Of a stretch of DNA of 64,000 bases, positions 42,201 to 51,526 are shown piece after piece. The position numbers and the translations under genes are program-made. The DNA comes from Pseudomonas gingeri (lineage in GTDB: Bacteria; Pseudomonadota; Gammaproteobacteria; Pseudomonadales; Pseudomonadaceae), in the NCBI RefSeq assembly GCF_013385635.1, contig NZ_JACAPR010000011.1:62001-126000 (forward strand). Reading direction: 5' to 3'. Within the stretch, counting starts at the first letter, position 1. Every line of letters begins with the position of its first letter. The notes under the pieces are model-generated. The model was not told the origin of the DNA and made no database searches. It saw nothing but the letters and a program-made list of their open reading frames with translations.

Positions 42201-44120
42201 TCACAGGGTGAACTTGCCCACCAGCATCTGCAGGTGGTTGCCCAGGCGGGCGAGTTCGATGCTCGACGAGGCGGTTTCTTCACTGGCCGCCGAGGTCTGT
42301 TCGGAGATGTCGCGGACGTTGATCACGCTGCGATTGATTTCCTCGGCCACCGCACTCTGCTGTTCGGCCGCCGTGGCGATCTGGTGGTTCATCGATTCGA
42401 TCGCCAGGACCGACTGGGTGATGCCGTTCAGTGAGTTGCCGGCGCGACGGGTCAGCTCGACGCTGCTGTCGGTCAGCGTGCGGCTGCTTTCCAGGCTGAT
42501 GGCGACCTTGTCGGTGCCGCCTTGCAGGCCAGTGATCAGTTGCTCGATTTCCTCGGTCGAGGTCTGGGTGCGTTGCGCCAGGCTGCGCACTTCATCGGCC
42601 ACCACGGCGAAGCCGCGACCCGCTTCGCCGGCGCGCGCGGCCTCGATGGCGGCGTTGAGCGCCAGCAGGTTGGTCTGTTGCGCCACGGACTTGATCACGT
42701 CGAGGACGCTGCCGATCTTGTCGCTTTCCTGCTTGAGGTCGTTCATTGCCGCGGTGGAGTTGTTCACTTCGCCGGCGAGCTTTTCGATCTGCGCCATGGC
42801 CTGGGCCAGCACCTGGTCACCTTCACGCGCTTCGTGAGTGGCGTTGACCGCTGCACTGGAAGCCTGTTCGGCGTTGCGCGCGACTTCCTGGACGGTCGCG
42901 GCCATTTCGTTCATGGCGGTGGCGACCTGGTCGGTTTCCAGTTTCTGGCTGTTGACCCCGGCGCGGGTCTGCTCGGTGACCGCCGACAGTTCTTCGGCGG
43001 CACTGGCGATCTGCACCACGCCATCGCGCAGGCCACCGATCAGCTCGCGCAGGTTCAGGGTCATGCGCTGCATGCTCAGTTGCAGCATGCCCAGTTCGTC
43101 CCGGCGCGAGACCACGGCATCGTCCGTCAGGTTGCCGCCGGCCACGCGTTCGGCGCGGCGCAGGGTTTCCATCAGGGGGCCGACGATCAGCCGGGTGATG
43201 ACCCAAGCGGCGATGATCCCCAGCAGCAGCGCGGCGAGGACGGCGCCGCCGAGCAGGTTGCGGGCACTCAGGACGTCGTCCAGGCGCTGGTCGATCTGGT
43301 CCTGCGACAGCTCCTGGGTCGTCGCGAGCAGGTTCTTGATATCGCCATTGAGCTGCACCTGGGCGCTGTCGGCCTTGGTCTGGGCATCACTGAACAGACC
43401 GACGGTGGCGCGATAGTCGACCATCGCCTGTTGCAGGCGCTGTACGCCGTCAGCTTCGGAGGCGGGCAGCAGGGTGCCGAGGGTCTTGATATAGGCGATG
43501 GCCTGGTCGATCGCGTCCTTGGCCGGTTGTTGCAACTCGGCCTTGAGGCTGTAGCTGTAGCCGCGCAACTGGAAACGCGCCTGCTGGACCACGGTCTGCG
43601 CTTTTACCAGGTCGTCGATCTGGGCCTGGTCGCCGATAGGCGAGGTAGCGATTTCCATGAGCTTTTTCAGTTCGGCCACGGCGTCGTCGGCGTGACCGCC
43701 AAATACCGAGCGCGTGGCATCGCGGGCCTGGACCGCCTGGGTGAAATCGCTGAAGTGGCTGCGGTAGGTCTTGACCGTGGTGATCGCCGTTTCCAGGTAG
43801 GGAATGCTCACCGGCGAAACGAATACCGAACGACTGTGGGCGAGGTGACTGTCGAGACTGTCCAGCAGCTTGACCACCGCCGCGGCGCGTTCGGCATCCG
43901 GATTGAGGCTGTAGTACAGATGTCCGTTGCGCATGTCCCGGGCCAGGTCGTTGAGCTTGGCGATATCGAGGATCCGGTCGCTGCGTTCACTCAGCGACTT
44001 GATACCCAACCAACCGGTTGTCGCAATCAACAGGGTCAGCACCATGACGATGCCAAAGCCCAGGGCGAGCTTGGCTCTGACGCTTATGTTCTCCAGCATC
44101 CTGTTAATGGGGGCAAGCAT
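42201..44120 (-). CDS. Methyl-accepting chemotaxis protein with an HBM-type sensor domain
   Basis: A 639-residue chemoreceptor. The first membrane helix is at about 19-40, and a large helical periplasmic domain spans 45-285, the size and style of helical bimodular (HBM) sensors that bind organic acids such as TCA intermediates. The second membrane helix is at about 290-312 and is followed by a HAMP domain. The signalling domain contains the conserved hairpin tip (IIxxIA-type region, [20 protein letters not shown]). No C-terminal CheR-binding pentapeptide is present. GGAG precedes the start. The ligand is not predictable by eye. Confidence 0.9.
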   Translation of the reverse strand: MLAPINRMLENISVRAKLALGFGIVMVLTLLIATTGWLGIKSLSERSDRILDIAKLNDLARDMRNGHLYYSLNPDAERAAAVVKLLDSLDSHLAHSRSVFVSPVSIPYLETAITTVKTYRSHFSDFTQAVQARDATRSVFGGHADDAVAELKKLMEIATSPIGDQAQIDDLVKAQTVVQQARFQLRGYSYSLKAELQQPAKDAIDQAIAYIKTLGTLLPASEADGVQRLQQAMVDYRATVGLFSDAQTKADSAQVQLNGDIKNLLATTQELSQDQIDQRLDDVLSARNLLGGAVLAALLLGIIAAWVITRLIVGPLMETLRRAERVAGGNLTDDAVVSRRDELGMLQLSMQRMTLNLRELIGGLRDGVVQIASAAEELSAVTEQTRAGVNSQKLETDQVATAMNEMAATVQEVARNAEQASSAAVNATHEAREGDQVLAQAMAQIEKLAGEVNNSTAAMNDLKQESDKIGSVLDVIKSVAQQTNLLALNAAIEAARAGEAGRGFAVVADEVRSLAQRTQTSTEEIEQLITGLQGGTDKVAISLESSRTLTDSSVELTRRAGNSLNGITQSVLAIESMNHQIATAAEQQSAVAEEINRSVINVRDISEQTSAASEETASSSIELARLGNHLQMLVGKFTL

Positions 44121-44228
44121 TGAACAATCTCCGCCGGTACGAACCGCTGATAGGAGGGCGCCTGGCCCTCGATTGATTAGGTCACAGCAGGGGTATCGGT
44201 CAGGGAAATTGAAACTTTATGTTTCAGG

Positions 44229-44411
44229 ATGAGTGGTCGCGTGTTTGTTTGCATCGGGGCAACGGGGATCAACCTGCAGATCGTGACCATTCCTCCTGGC
44301 GCCAAGAACAATGGCGACGAACCCGCGGTGGCGTTGATTGCCCGCTCCGATCCCAGTGAGCAGGAAAGCGTGCTGCTGTTGCCGCATCTGGATGACGTGC
44401 ACCGCGATTAA
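44229..44411 (+). pseudogene. Internally deleted cupin remnant
   Basis: A 60-codon frame reads NLQIVTIPPGAK and then directly DEPAVALIARSDPSEQESVL and LLPHLDD. In full-length single-domain cupins these two segments flank the metal-binding barrel (IPPGAR with its His-x-His motif, then VLARTDPNEQESVVLLP near the end). The missing 60-80 codons include all metal ligands, so the product cannot be a working cupin. The frame is still open, which suggests a recent in-frame deletion. It converges on the azoreductase gene with a 4-base overlap. Confidence 0.55.
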
Positions 44412-45052
44412 GCGGTGGGCGTGACACCGGCTGGACGGTGGTTCAGGAAGTGCCGCGCCACGATCTGTTGCGTTTTTTCCCGTCGCAGATCCAGGGCAGC
44501 CGGGTGCTGGGCCGTGCCCTCGACACTGAAGAACGTCACGTCGAGCAGGCCGACGGTTGCCAGTACGGCTTTCAGGTAGGGCCGCAGGAAGTCCGGCTGT
44601 TGGGCATGCTCGCCGGAGAAAAGTCCTCCCGAGGCAATGGCGACCAGCACCGGACGGTCGCGCAGGGTGCCGATCTTGCCGGTGGGGGTGATACGAAAGG
44701 TCCGGTCGACCTGGATCACATGGTCGAGCCAGGCCTTCAGCGCCGAGGGCACCGTCAGGTTATGCATGGGCGTGGCGATCACCACATAGTCGGCACTTTC
44801 CAGTTCGCGGATCAGTTGTTCGGATTGCAGCAGGGTGCCACTGGCGACAAGCGTACTGTCAGGCTCCCGGCGTTTGCTCGACGCCTGTGCATGTGCGCCA
44901 TCGATATGCGCCAGTGCGCCTACACCCCGTTCGGTAATGACGATATCGTCACCGCGATGACGCTCGATCAGTTGACTGATCAGAGCCTGCGACAGTCGCT
45001 GGCTTTCCGAGGCACGGCCCTTGGGGCTGCAAGTCACGTGCAGTACTCTCAT
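44408..45052 (-). CDS. FMN-dependent NADH-azoreductase/NAD(P)H-dependent oxidoreductase
   Basis: The ATG at 45052, behind GGAT, gives 214 residues; upstream in-frame codons are not family-like. It has the flavodoxin-like fold of the AzoR/NQO branch: MRVLHVTCSPKGRASESQRL for the FMN phosphate loop, VVIATPMHNLTVPSALKAWL near residue 90 and AIASGGLFSG near residue 140. These enzymes reduce quinones and azo compounds by two electrons. The gene neighbours a MocR regulator on the same strand but is probably transcribed alone. Confidence 0.88.
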   Translation of the reverse strand: MRVLHVTCSPKGRASESQRLSQALISQLIERHRGDDIVITERGVGALAHIDGAHAQASSKRREPDSTLVASGTLLQSEQLIRELESADYVVIATPMHNLTVPSALKAWLDHVIQVDRTFRITPTGKIGTLRDRPVLVAIASGGLFSGEHAQQPDFLRPYLKAVLATVGLLDVTFFSVEGTAQHPAALDLRREKTQQIVARHFLNHRPAGVTPTA

Positions 45053-45168
45053 GGATGAATCCTTTGATGGCTGGCTGGCAGGATTTCCATGATGGCGGCT
45101 CCCGGACCGGTGAAGAAGGTCCAAGAACCGCCTGTTCGAGTAGGCCATGGCGCAAGGCTGGCGCTTGA

Positions 45169-46590
45169 TCACTGCATCAGCGCGAGGATGCGTTTACCCA
45201 GTTGCTCCGCGTGCGCTTGTGAATCGATATTGGCGAATCCGAGCAGCAGGGCCGGCCCGGTTTGTACCTCGATGCTCCACTCGCTCAGGGCTTCGGCGTA
45301 GATGCCGGCCTGTTGCAGGCGGGCGACCAGCGCTTGGTCGGATTGCTCTGGCGGCAGCCGCAGGATCAGGTGCATGCCGCCCGGCTGGGTATCGATCCGG
45401 ACCCGTGGGCCCAGGGCTTTGTTCAAGCCCCGGACGGTCGCTTCCCGGCGTTCGGCGTAGAGTTTGCGCATGCGCTGGATATGCCGGGCGAAATGGCCTT
45501 CGGTGAGAAACGTGGCGACAATGGCCTGGGTGAGTTCCGGGCAGTTGCCGAGAAACATCTGGCCGACCTGTTCGAAGCGTTCCACTTGTGCCTGTGGCAC
45601 CACCAGATAGGCGATCCGGATGCCGGGGAACAGCACTTTGCTGAAGGTCCCGGCGTACAACACCCGACCCTCGCGATCCAGGCTCTTGAGTGCGGGCAGC
45701 GGGCGGCTGACATAGCGGTACTCGCCGTCGTAATCGTCTTCGACAATCCAGGCTTGCTCGCGGCTGGCCCACTCCAGCAGCTCCAGGCGCCGCGGCAGGG
45801 ATAGCGATACGGACAACGGGCTCTGGTGGGCCGGCGTGACCACCGCCGCGCGGGCATCGGGCGAGCGTTCGATGCCGTCGCCGACCCGCATGCCGTCCTG
45901 GTCGACCGGGACCGCGACCGTTGCCATGCGCAGGCACTCCAGCAATTGCCGGGTGGGCACATAGCCCGGGTCTTCGACCAGCACGCGATCCCCCGGCTCC
46001 AGCAGGGCATGGGCGATCAGCGCCAGGGTATTGCGATAGCCCGAGGTGACGAACACCTGGGAGGGCAGGCAGGCGATGCCCCGCGCCACTTGCAGATAGC
46101 TGGCGATGGCCGTGCGCAGGGACTCCAGGCCGAGCACCGAGGGGTTGGCCATGTCGGCGATCTGCGTGGCACGCACGCAGCGTGCGCCCAACTGCGCCCA
46201 GATTTTCCGGGGAAAGGCGTCCAGGGCCGGCAGGGCCATCTGAAACGGCAGGACCGGTGCCTTGTGCCGGATCGACAGGCCTTCGACCGGGTTGGGTCCC
46301 TGGTCCGGATGGCGCTTGAGTACCGGGCTCCTGATGTCCGGTGATACCACCGTGCCGGCCTGGCCCCGGGACTGGATGTAGCCCTCGGCACTGAGCAGGG
46401 AATACGCGGTGTCGATGGTGCCACGGGCCAGGCCCAGCTCCTTGGCCAGCGCCCGCGCGGCGGGAATCCGTTCGCCGGGGCTGAGCAGGCCGTCACTGAT
46501 CGCCCCGCGAAAACGCCAATAGAGCTGACGGTAGACGGGCTCCTTCGAATCGGGATCGAGGGGGGAGAAACGCGGAGTTGGTCGGGTCAT
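45169..46590 (-). CDS. MocR family regulator (GntR helix-turn-helix fused to an aminotransferase-like domain)
   Basis: A 473-residue protein. Residues 10-75 are a GntR-type winged helix (PVYRQLYWRFRGAISDGLLS, then RALAKELGLARGTIDTAYSL). Residues 115-470 are a class-I aminotransferase-like domain with the PLP lysine segment LYAGTFSKVLFPGIRIAYLV near residue 315. MocR proteins sense PLP or an amino compound rather than catalyse. It is divergent from the CMD-like gene at 46715, with a 124-base shared promoter region. That gene and the SMR pump behind it are its likely targets. Confidence 0.93.
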   Translation of the reverse strand: MTRPTPRFSPLDPDSKEPVYRQLYWRFRGAISDGLLSPGERIPAARALAKELGLARGTIDTAYSLLSAEGYIQSRGQAGTVVSPDIRSPVLKRHPDQGPNPVEGLSIRHKAPVLPFQMALPALDAFPRKIWAQLGARCVRATQIADMANPSVLGLESLRTAIASYLQVARGIACLPSQVFVTSGYRNTLALIAHALLEPGDRVLVEDPGYVPTRQLLECLRMATVAVPVDQDGMRVGDGIERSPDARAAVVTPAHQSPLSVSLSLPRRLELLEWASREQAWIVEDDYDGEYRYVSRPLPALKSLDREGRVLYAGTFSKVLFPGIRIAYLVVPQAQVERFEQVGQMFLGNCPELTQAIVATFLTEGHFARHIQRMRKLYAERREATVRGLNKALGPRVRIDTQPGGMHLILRLPPEQSDQALVARLQQAGIYAEALSEWSIEVQTGPALLLGFANIDSQAHAEQLGKRILALMQ

Positions 46591-46714
46591 GGTCGCTATG
46601 GTTCTGGAAGAGAATGGCTCATGGCCTATAACTAAAGGCTAATCATGGATCTTTTTCAATGGGCCAAGTCGTCGCAGGATAGAACCCTTCAAACAGCCAA
46701 TACAAGGATTCATC

Positions 46715-47170
46715 ATGACTCAACGTCTCGACTACGCTACCGCTTCGCCCGAAGGCTACAAGGCTTTTGGAGGCGTCTATGTGTACCTGCAGAAGTGTGG
46801 TTTTTCCGCCGAACTGATCGATCTGGTCTATCTGCGGGTGTCTCAGCTCAATGGTTGTGCCTACTGCATCGACATGCACACCCGTGACCTGCTCAAGCTC
46901 GGCGTGGCCGTCGAGAAACTGGTGCTGGTGCCGGTATGGCGCGATGCCGGGGCGCTGTTCAGCAACCGCGAGCAGGTGGCCCTGGCGTGGGCAGAAACCG
47001 TGACCCGGGTCGCCGAAAGCGGCGTGCCGGATGCCGACTATGCCGCGGCGGCGGCCGAGTTCAGCGACAAGGAACTCGCCGACCTGACCTATGCCATCGG
47101 GTTGATGAACGCCTTCAACCGCTTTGGCGTGACCTTCCGTTCGACTCCCGTGGCCGCCGGCAAGGCCTGA
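46715..47170 (+). CDS. Carboxymuconolactone decarboxylase-like (AhpD-type) protein
   Basis: A 151-residue protein of the CMD/AhpD fold. The redox motif is intact: C48 and C51 (NGCAYC) with H55 (DMHTRD), as in AhpD-type thiol peroxidases and alkylhydroperoxidase-like proteins. The length fits the AhpD-like single-domain type often found next to MocR/PdxR-like regulators. It probably detoxifies peroxides or acts as a thiol reductant. AAGGATT precedes the ATG, and the SMR gene follows after 62 nt. Confidence 0.92.
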   Translation: MTQRLDYATASPEGYKAFGGVYVYLQKCGFSAELIDLVYLRVSQLNGCAYCIDMHTRDLLKLGVAVEKLVLVPVWRDAGALFSNREQVALAWAETVTRVAESGVPDADYAAAAAEFSDKELADLTYAIGLMNAFNRFGVTFRSTPVAAGKA

Positions 47171-47232
47171 TACCCACCCCGTGGCGCCCGGCCCCTGGCC
47201 TGGCGCCCACCACTTCGAAGGAATTGGCATTT

Positions 47233-47553
47233 ATGGCATGGGCACTGTTGGGCATCGCCGGCATTCTTGAAATCGCTTTCGCCTTCTTCATGAAAGGCTC
47301 CGAAGGGTTTACCCGCTTCACCCCCGCACTGCTGACGGTCGCCTGCGGCCTGTCGAGCGTCGTCCTGCTCTCGCTGGCGCTGCGTACGCTGCCGGTGGGG
47401 ACCGCCTACGCGGTGTGGACCGGCATCGGCGCGGCCGGCACCGCGATTCTTGGCATGGCGCTGCTGGGCGACTCGACAGCACCGCTGAGAATGCTCTGTA
47501 TCGGGGTGATCCTGGCGGGGGTTATCGGACTCAAGCTGGTCTCGGCAAACTGA
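47233..47553 (+). CDS. Small multidrug resistance (SMR) family transporter, SugE/Gdx-like
   Basis: A 106-residue, four-helix SMR protein with the essential E13 in helix 1. The helix 2-3 stretch LPVGTAYAVWTGIGAAGTAI is almost that of SugE/Gdx, and IGLKLVSAN ends it. In Gdx guanidinium exporters helix 1 carries a Trp three residues after the Glu; here that position is Phe (LEIAFAF), so guanidinium specificity is doubtful. It follows the CMD-like gene and may share its promoter. No guanidine riboswitch was seen upstream. Confidence 0.9.
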   Translation: MAWALLGIAGILEIAFAFFMKGSEGFTRFTPALLTVACGLSSVVLLSLALRTLPVGTAYAVWTGIGAAGTAILGMALLGDSTAPLRMLCIGVILAGVIGLKLVSAN

Positions 47554-47667
47554 GACGAAGGCATGACGGGGTCCACGCCTTGAGCGATACTGGGAGGCTT
47601 TCGTCCCAGGGCGATATCGAAACCCGGACCGTGCCGGAGCGCAGGGGCCGCAAGGAGCTGGATCAGG

Positions 47668-48879
47668 ATGTTGGCGGTACTCAGGCGTTACCCGACTTCG
47701 GTCAATCTGCTGTTGGCTTCTTCACTGATTCTGACCCTGGGGCGGGCCATCACGCTGCCCTACCTGGTGATCTTCCTCTCCTCGCAGTTTTCCCTGGGGA
47801 TCAGCGAGATCGGCCTGGTGGTCGGTATTGCGCTGGTGGCGGGGTCGCTGCTCAGCGTGTATGGCGGCTACCTGACGGACAAGGGCTCCAGCTTCCGCCT
47901 GATCCTGTCATTCACCGCGTTGTTCGTGCTCGGTTTTATCGGCATGTGCATGACACAGCGGCTCTGGCTGTTCTTCGTGTTCCTGGTGTTGTTCAACTTC
48001 GCCTATTCGGTGATCGACGTGGTGGTCAAGGCCACCCTGGGCCGCGTGCTGCCGGAAGCCGAACAGGCCAGTGTGTTTTCGGTGCGCTACACGCTGATCA
48101 ATATCGGCTATGCGGTCGGGCCGTTTATCGGCGCGGGCCTGGCGCACCTCGATATGCGCCTGCCCTTTGTCGTTTCCGCCTTGCTGGGCGTGGTGTCGTT
48201 CCTGACCTACTACAACTTCGGTGACCGGCAACTCAGTCCGGTTGATCGTGCCAGGGCCCCGGTGTCCTTTGTCGGCGTGGGGCGGATCCTGCTGCGGGAC
48301 AAGCGCCTGGTCTGCTTCACCCTCGGTGGCCTGCTCAGCGCCGTGGTGTTCGGCCAGTTCACCGCTTACCTGTCGCAGTACCTGGTGACCACCGGTACGC
48401 CCGAGTTTGCCTACAGCATTATCAGTTCGGTGGTGGCGGTGAATGCGGTGGTGGTCATCTGTCTGCAGTTCATCGTGGGCAAGCGCATTACCAACCAGCA
48501 CCTGAACCTGTGGCTGACGGCGGGCTTCAGCCTGTTCCTGCTCGGGGTGACGGGGTTTGCACTGTCGAGCACGGTATTGCACTGGTCGTTGGCCATGGCG
48601 GTGTTCACCCTGGGGGAAATCATCGTGTTTCCAGCCGAGTACATGTTTATCGACCGTATCGCTCCCCAGCACCTGCGCGGCATGTATTACGGTGCGCAGA
48701 ACCTGTCGACCCTGGGCGGGGCGCTGGGCCCGGTGCTCTGCGGTTTTGCCCTGGCCTGGTGGGCACCGCATTTCATGTTCTACATGCTGGCGGGCTTCAT
48801 CATTGCCGGCGGTTGCTTCTATCTGATCGGTGCCGCTTATGCGCGGCAGCAGGATGCCCGAGAGGCCAGTGGTTGCTGA
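47668..48879 (+). CDS. MFS efflux transporter (DHA1/MdtH-like)
   Basis: A 403-residue protein with 12 membrane segments. SLILTLGRAITLPYLVIFLS in helix 1 and GGYLTDKGSSFRLIL in loop 2-3 resemble the MdtH branch of drug:proton antiporters. NIGYAVGPFIGAGLA in helix 5 is the antiporter motif C. GGAG lies nine bases before the ATG. It starts 114 nt after the SMR gene, enough for an own promoter. Substrate unknown. Confidence 0.88.
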   Translation: MLAVLRRYPTSVNLLLASSLILTLGRAITLPYLVIFLSSQFSLGISEIGLVVGIALVAGSLLSVYGGYLTDKGSSFRLILSFTALFVLGFIGMCMTQRLWLFFVFLVLFNFAYSVIDVVVKATLGRVLPEAEQASVFSVRYTLINIGYAVGPFIGAGLAHLDMRLPFVVSALLGVVSFLTYYNFGDRQLSPVDRARAPVSFVGVGRILLRDKRLVCFTLGGLLSAVVFGQFTAYLSQYLVTTGTPEFAYSIISSVVAVNAVVVICLQFIVGKRITNQHLNLWLTAGFSLFLLGVTGFALSSTVLHWSLAMAVFTLGEIIVFPAEYMFIDRIAPQHLRGMYYGAQNLSTLGGALGPVLCGFALAWWAPHFMFYMLAGFIIAGGCFYLIGAAYARQQDAREASGC

Positions 48880-48923
48880 GTCATCGGGCCATGCAGCGCG
48901 GATCTGTCATAGCCGACAAGGCT

Positions 48924-49652
48924 TCAACCGCCCTGGGTGGTGGTGGCACTGGCCATCTGCTGAGGCTTGCAGTTGAGGTAGGGCGAGGATTTCAGCCAGC
49001 GCCGGTCGGGGTACCAGGAGAACATGAACTGGCCGTCCTTGAGTTTGTCGACCACCTGTCGCGCCACTTGCGGGCGCACCGCGGGGCAGCCCTGGCTGCG
49101 GCCGATGCGGCCTTCACGCTGGCTCCACAGGGGGCTGACGTAGTCGGCGGCATGAATCACGATGTCACGGTCGCGGGCGCGGTCGTTGAAGCCCGGCTCC
49201 AGGCCGTCCATGCGCAGCGAGTAGCCATGTGTGCCTTCGTAGCTTTCCTGCGTACGGAACAGCCCCAGGCTGGATTGATAACTGCCCATCCGGTTGGAGA
49301 ACTGGGTGGCGAAGTTCTCCCCGGATTTCTGCCCGTGGGCGACCAGGTCGCGCAGCACCAGGGTTTTCTTGCGCAGGTCGAAGATCCACAGGCGCCGTGC
49401 CGTCGAGGGCTGCGAGTAGTCGATCACGGCCAGGCGTTCGGATTGTCCATGGCCCTGATTGATCGCGCATTGCATGGCGTTCAGGGCGTTTTTCAGCACC
49501 AGGGGGTTGAGTTCCGGCGCGGCGTGGGCGAGGCTGCCATACAGCGTCGGTTTCGCCGCACTGGCGGCCAGGGCAGAACTGCCGGGCGCGGCCAGGGTCA
49601 TAATGTACAAGCCCAGGATGCTCAGGCAGAGTCGGTAGCAGGATGTCAGCAT
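48924..49652 (-). CDS. Exported murein L,D-transpeptidase catalytic-domain family protein (YkuD-like)
   Basis: The ATG at 49652, with GGAGACG upstream, gives 242 residues. A signal sequence covers residues 1-31. The catalytic segment is HAADYVSPLW, then GRIGRSQGCPAV with nucleophile C189 and the preceding His, as in the YkuD_2 group. Such enzymes link or trim peptidoglycan stem peptides, or stay uncharacterised. It faces a second L,D-transpeptidase gene across a 173-base gap. The end converges on the MFS gene. Confidence 0.85.
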   Translation of the reverse strand: MLTSCYRLCLSILGLYIMTLAAPGSSALAASAAKPTLYGSLAHAAPELNPLVLKNALNAMQCAINQGHGQSERLAVIDYSQPSTARRLWIFDLRKKTLVLRDLVAHGQKSGENFATQFSNRMGSYQSSLGLFRTQESYEGTHGYSLRMDGLEPGFNDRARDRDIVIHAADYVSPLWSQREGRIGRSQGCPAVRPQVARQVVDKLKDGQFMFSWYPDRRWLKSSPYLNCKPQQMASATTTQGG

Positions 49653-49750
49653 GGTTGGGAGCGTCTCCGCCGTTGGTGCAGGCCTGCGCATCCCATCGGT
49701 CCTGGAACAGCACGATCACGCGCTGCCTTGAGGGTTTGTCGCCTCTGTCG

Positions 49751-49792
49751 TAACTATAGACCGTAACTACAGAAGACCGTAACTACAGACCG
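49751..49792. repeat. Three tandem GTAACTA-type repeats between divergent L,D-transpeptidase genes
   Basis: Units GTAACTATAGACC (49751-49763), GTAACTACAGAAGACC (49764-49779) and GTAACTACAGACC (49780-49792) lie head to tail. The middle unit has three extra bases. They lie in the shared promoter region, so they may be regulator half-sites or a slippage-prone spacer. Confidence 0.75.
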
Positions 49793-49825
49793 CCCGTGGG
49801 ATGACCGTGGATTGGAGCCAAGCCT

Positions 49826-51400
49826 TTGTTCAAAAAACACGCATGTTACTTGAGCATTTGCCTGCTCGTTGCACCGCTGGTCGCGAGGGCGGAGGATCTG
49901 CCCGTCGAGCCGCCCACGCCCTTGCAGTCGGCACTGGCGCAGTTGCCCACCGACTGCCCCGCGCTGGCCGTGCAACTGGATGCGCCGGTACGCTTGCGCC
50001 TGCAGGCGTTCTACCTGCAACACGACAATGTTCCGCTGTGGTCCGGTAACGATCGGCTGCCGGCGTTGCAGGCGCAGTTGCCGCTGCTGGCCGATGACGG
50101 CCTGGACCCGGCGCGTTATCCGCTGCCCCGGGATGCCGATGCGGGTAACGCGCTGTGTACCGATATCGAGATCAGCCGGCAGTACCTGCAAGCCTTGCAG
50201 GACCTGCATTTCGGCCGCCTGTCCCAGGCCCGTTTCGAGCCAGTCTGGCACTCCCAGCCGGCCGCGCAAGACGCGGACGCCCGGTTGCTGATGCTGGCAG
50301 CGACCGGGTTGCAGGATATGGCCCGGGGGTTCGCTCAGGCGCGGCCGAATGCCGAGCTGTACCTCAGCCTGCGGCGCATCTACGCGCAACAACGCCTGCA
50401 GCCGCTGGGGCACTGGCCGACGGTGGCCGGCGGGCCCTTGCTGCGGCCGGGCATGGAGGACCCACGGGTGCCGGTATTGGCCGAGCGGCTGTTGGCCGAG
50501 GGCTATCTGGAGAGCCTGCCCGGCGGTCCGGAAAAGGCCTACGGCGGAGAACTGGCCGATGCGGTCAAGCACTTCCAGTCGCGGCATTCGCTGCAATCCG
50601 ATGGGGTGATCGGGCCCGGTACCCTGACCGAGCTGAATGTCAGCCCGGCGCTGCGTCGCGAGCAGTTGCGCATCAACCTCGAACGCTTTCGCTGGCTGGC
50701 GCCGGACCTGGAGCCCGAGGGCGTGCTGGTGAATGTCGCGGCGGCGCAGTTGAGCGTCTACCACCAAGGCGCGCCCATCTGGCAGACACGCCTGCAGGTC
50801 GGTCGCGCCGAGCGACAGACGCCGCTGTTGAAGTCGCGGGTTACCCGCCTGACCTTGAATCCGACCTGGACCGTGCCGCCGACGATCCTGCGTGAGGACA
50901 AGCTGCCGGCCATCCGTCTGGACCCGGCGGCGTACCTGAGCCAGCAGAACCTGCAAGTGCTGGACAGCGAAGGCCATCCGCTGGCGGCGGACAGCATCGA
51001 TTGGGAGCGTCCGGGCAATATCCTCCTGCGTCAGGAGGCCGGCCCGCGCAACCCGCTGGGCAAGATCGTCCTGCGTTTCCCCAATCCGTTCTCGGTGTAC
51101 CTGCACGACACCCCCAGCCAGCCGCTGTTCGCCAAGGGGCCCCGGGCCTTCAGCTCGGGCTGCGTACGGGTCGAGCAACCTCTGCACCTGCGCGACCTGC
51201 TGCTGACCCCGGCCGAGCGGGCCAAGACCGATGAGCTGCTCGCCAGCGGCACCACCCATGAATTCCGCCTGACGGCACCGGTGCCGATCCTGCTCGGTTA
51301 CTGGACGGTTCAGGTCGACAGCGACGGGGCCTTGCTCTATGCGCCGGATATCTACGCCCGCGATCCGCTGCTGTTGAAGGCGTTGGGAAGTTCGTCTTGA
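49826..51400 (+). CDS. L,D-transpeptidase, YcbB/LdtD-like, with peptidoglycan-binding domain
   Basis: A TTG start with GGAG eight bases upstream; 524 residues. A signal peptide ends near LVARAED (residue 22). An N-terminal scaffold (LWSGNDRLPALQ) is followed by a PG_binding_1 domain (AVKHFQSRHSLQSDGVIGPG near residue 250) and a YkuD catalytic domain from about residue 300. The active site is FSSGCVRV with C446 and a preceding His (YLHDTPSQ). This is the LdtD architecture that makes 3-3 cross-links. It is monocistronic, followed by a hairpin repeat. Confidence 0.92.
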   Translation: MFKKHACYLSICLLVAPLVARAEDLPVEPPTPLQSALAQLPTDCPALAVQLDAPVRLRLQAFYLQHDNVPLWSGNDRLPALQAQLPLLADDGLDPARYPLPRDADAGNALCTDIEISRQYLQALQDLHFGRLSQARFEPVWHSQPAAQDADARLLMLAATGLQDMARGFAQARPNAELYLSLRRIYAQQRLQPLGHWPTVAGGPLLRPGMEDPRVPVLAERLLAEGYLESLPGGPEKAYGGELADAVKHFQSRHSLQSDGVIGPGTLTELNVSPALRREQLRINLERFRWLAPDLEPEGVLVNVAAAQLSVYHQGAPIWQTRLQVGRAERQTPLLKSRVTRLTLNPTWTVPPTILREDKLPAIRLDPAAYLSQQNLQVLDSEGHPLAADSIDWERPGNILLRQEAGPRNPLGKIVLRFPNPFSVYLHDTPSQPLFAKGPRAFSSGCVRVEQPLHLRDLLLTPAERAKTDELLASGTTHEFRLTAPVPILLGYWTVQVDSDGALLYAPDIYARDPLLLKALGSSS

Positions 51401-51417
51401 GGGCGTCTCCGGTCGTA

Positions 51418-51512
51418 CCCATGCTCTGCGTGGGGATGCAGCCCTTGACGCTGCGCGTCACAAAGCGGACGCAGAGCGTCCAGTGAGGCATTCCCACGCT
51501 GGAGCGTGGGAA
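51418..51512. repeat. Multi-hairpin intergenic repeat (Pseudomonas REP-like element)
   Basis: Four consecutive hairpins share an ACGC/GCGT theme: 51418-51434 (CCCATGC/GCGTGGG), 51447-51459, 51467-51481 (GGACGC-AGA-GCGTCC) and 51491-51512 (TTCCCACGCT-GG-AGCGTGGGAA). The element fills the gap between two convergent genes. Repeats of this kind are scattered in fluorescens-group genomes. It may also terminate both transcripts. Confidence 0.7.
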
Positions 51513-51526
51513 CGATCATCACGTGG

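Noticed and set aside
42522-44123. A 533-codon open frame opposite the chemoreceptor gene
   Set aside because: The chemoreceptor has HAMP and signalling motifs in the right order. The antisense frame is a compositional shadow.
49754-51259. A 501-codon open frame opposite the LdtD-like gene
   Set aside because: The opposite strand encodes a complete L,D-transpeptidase; this frame is Arg/Gln-rich without motifs.
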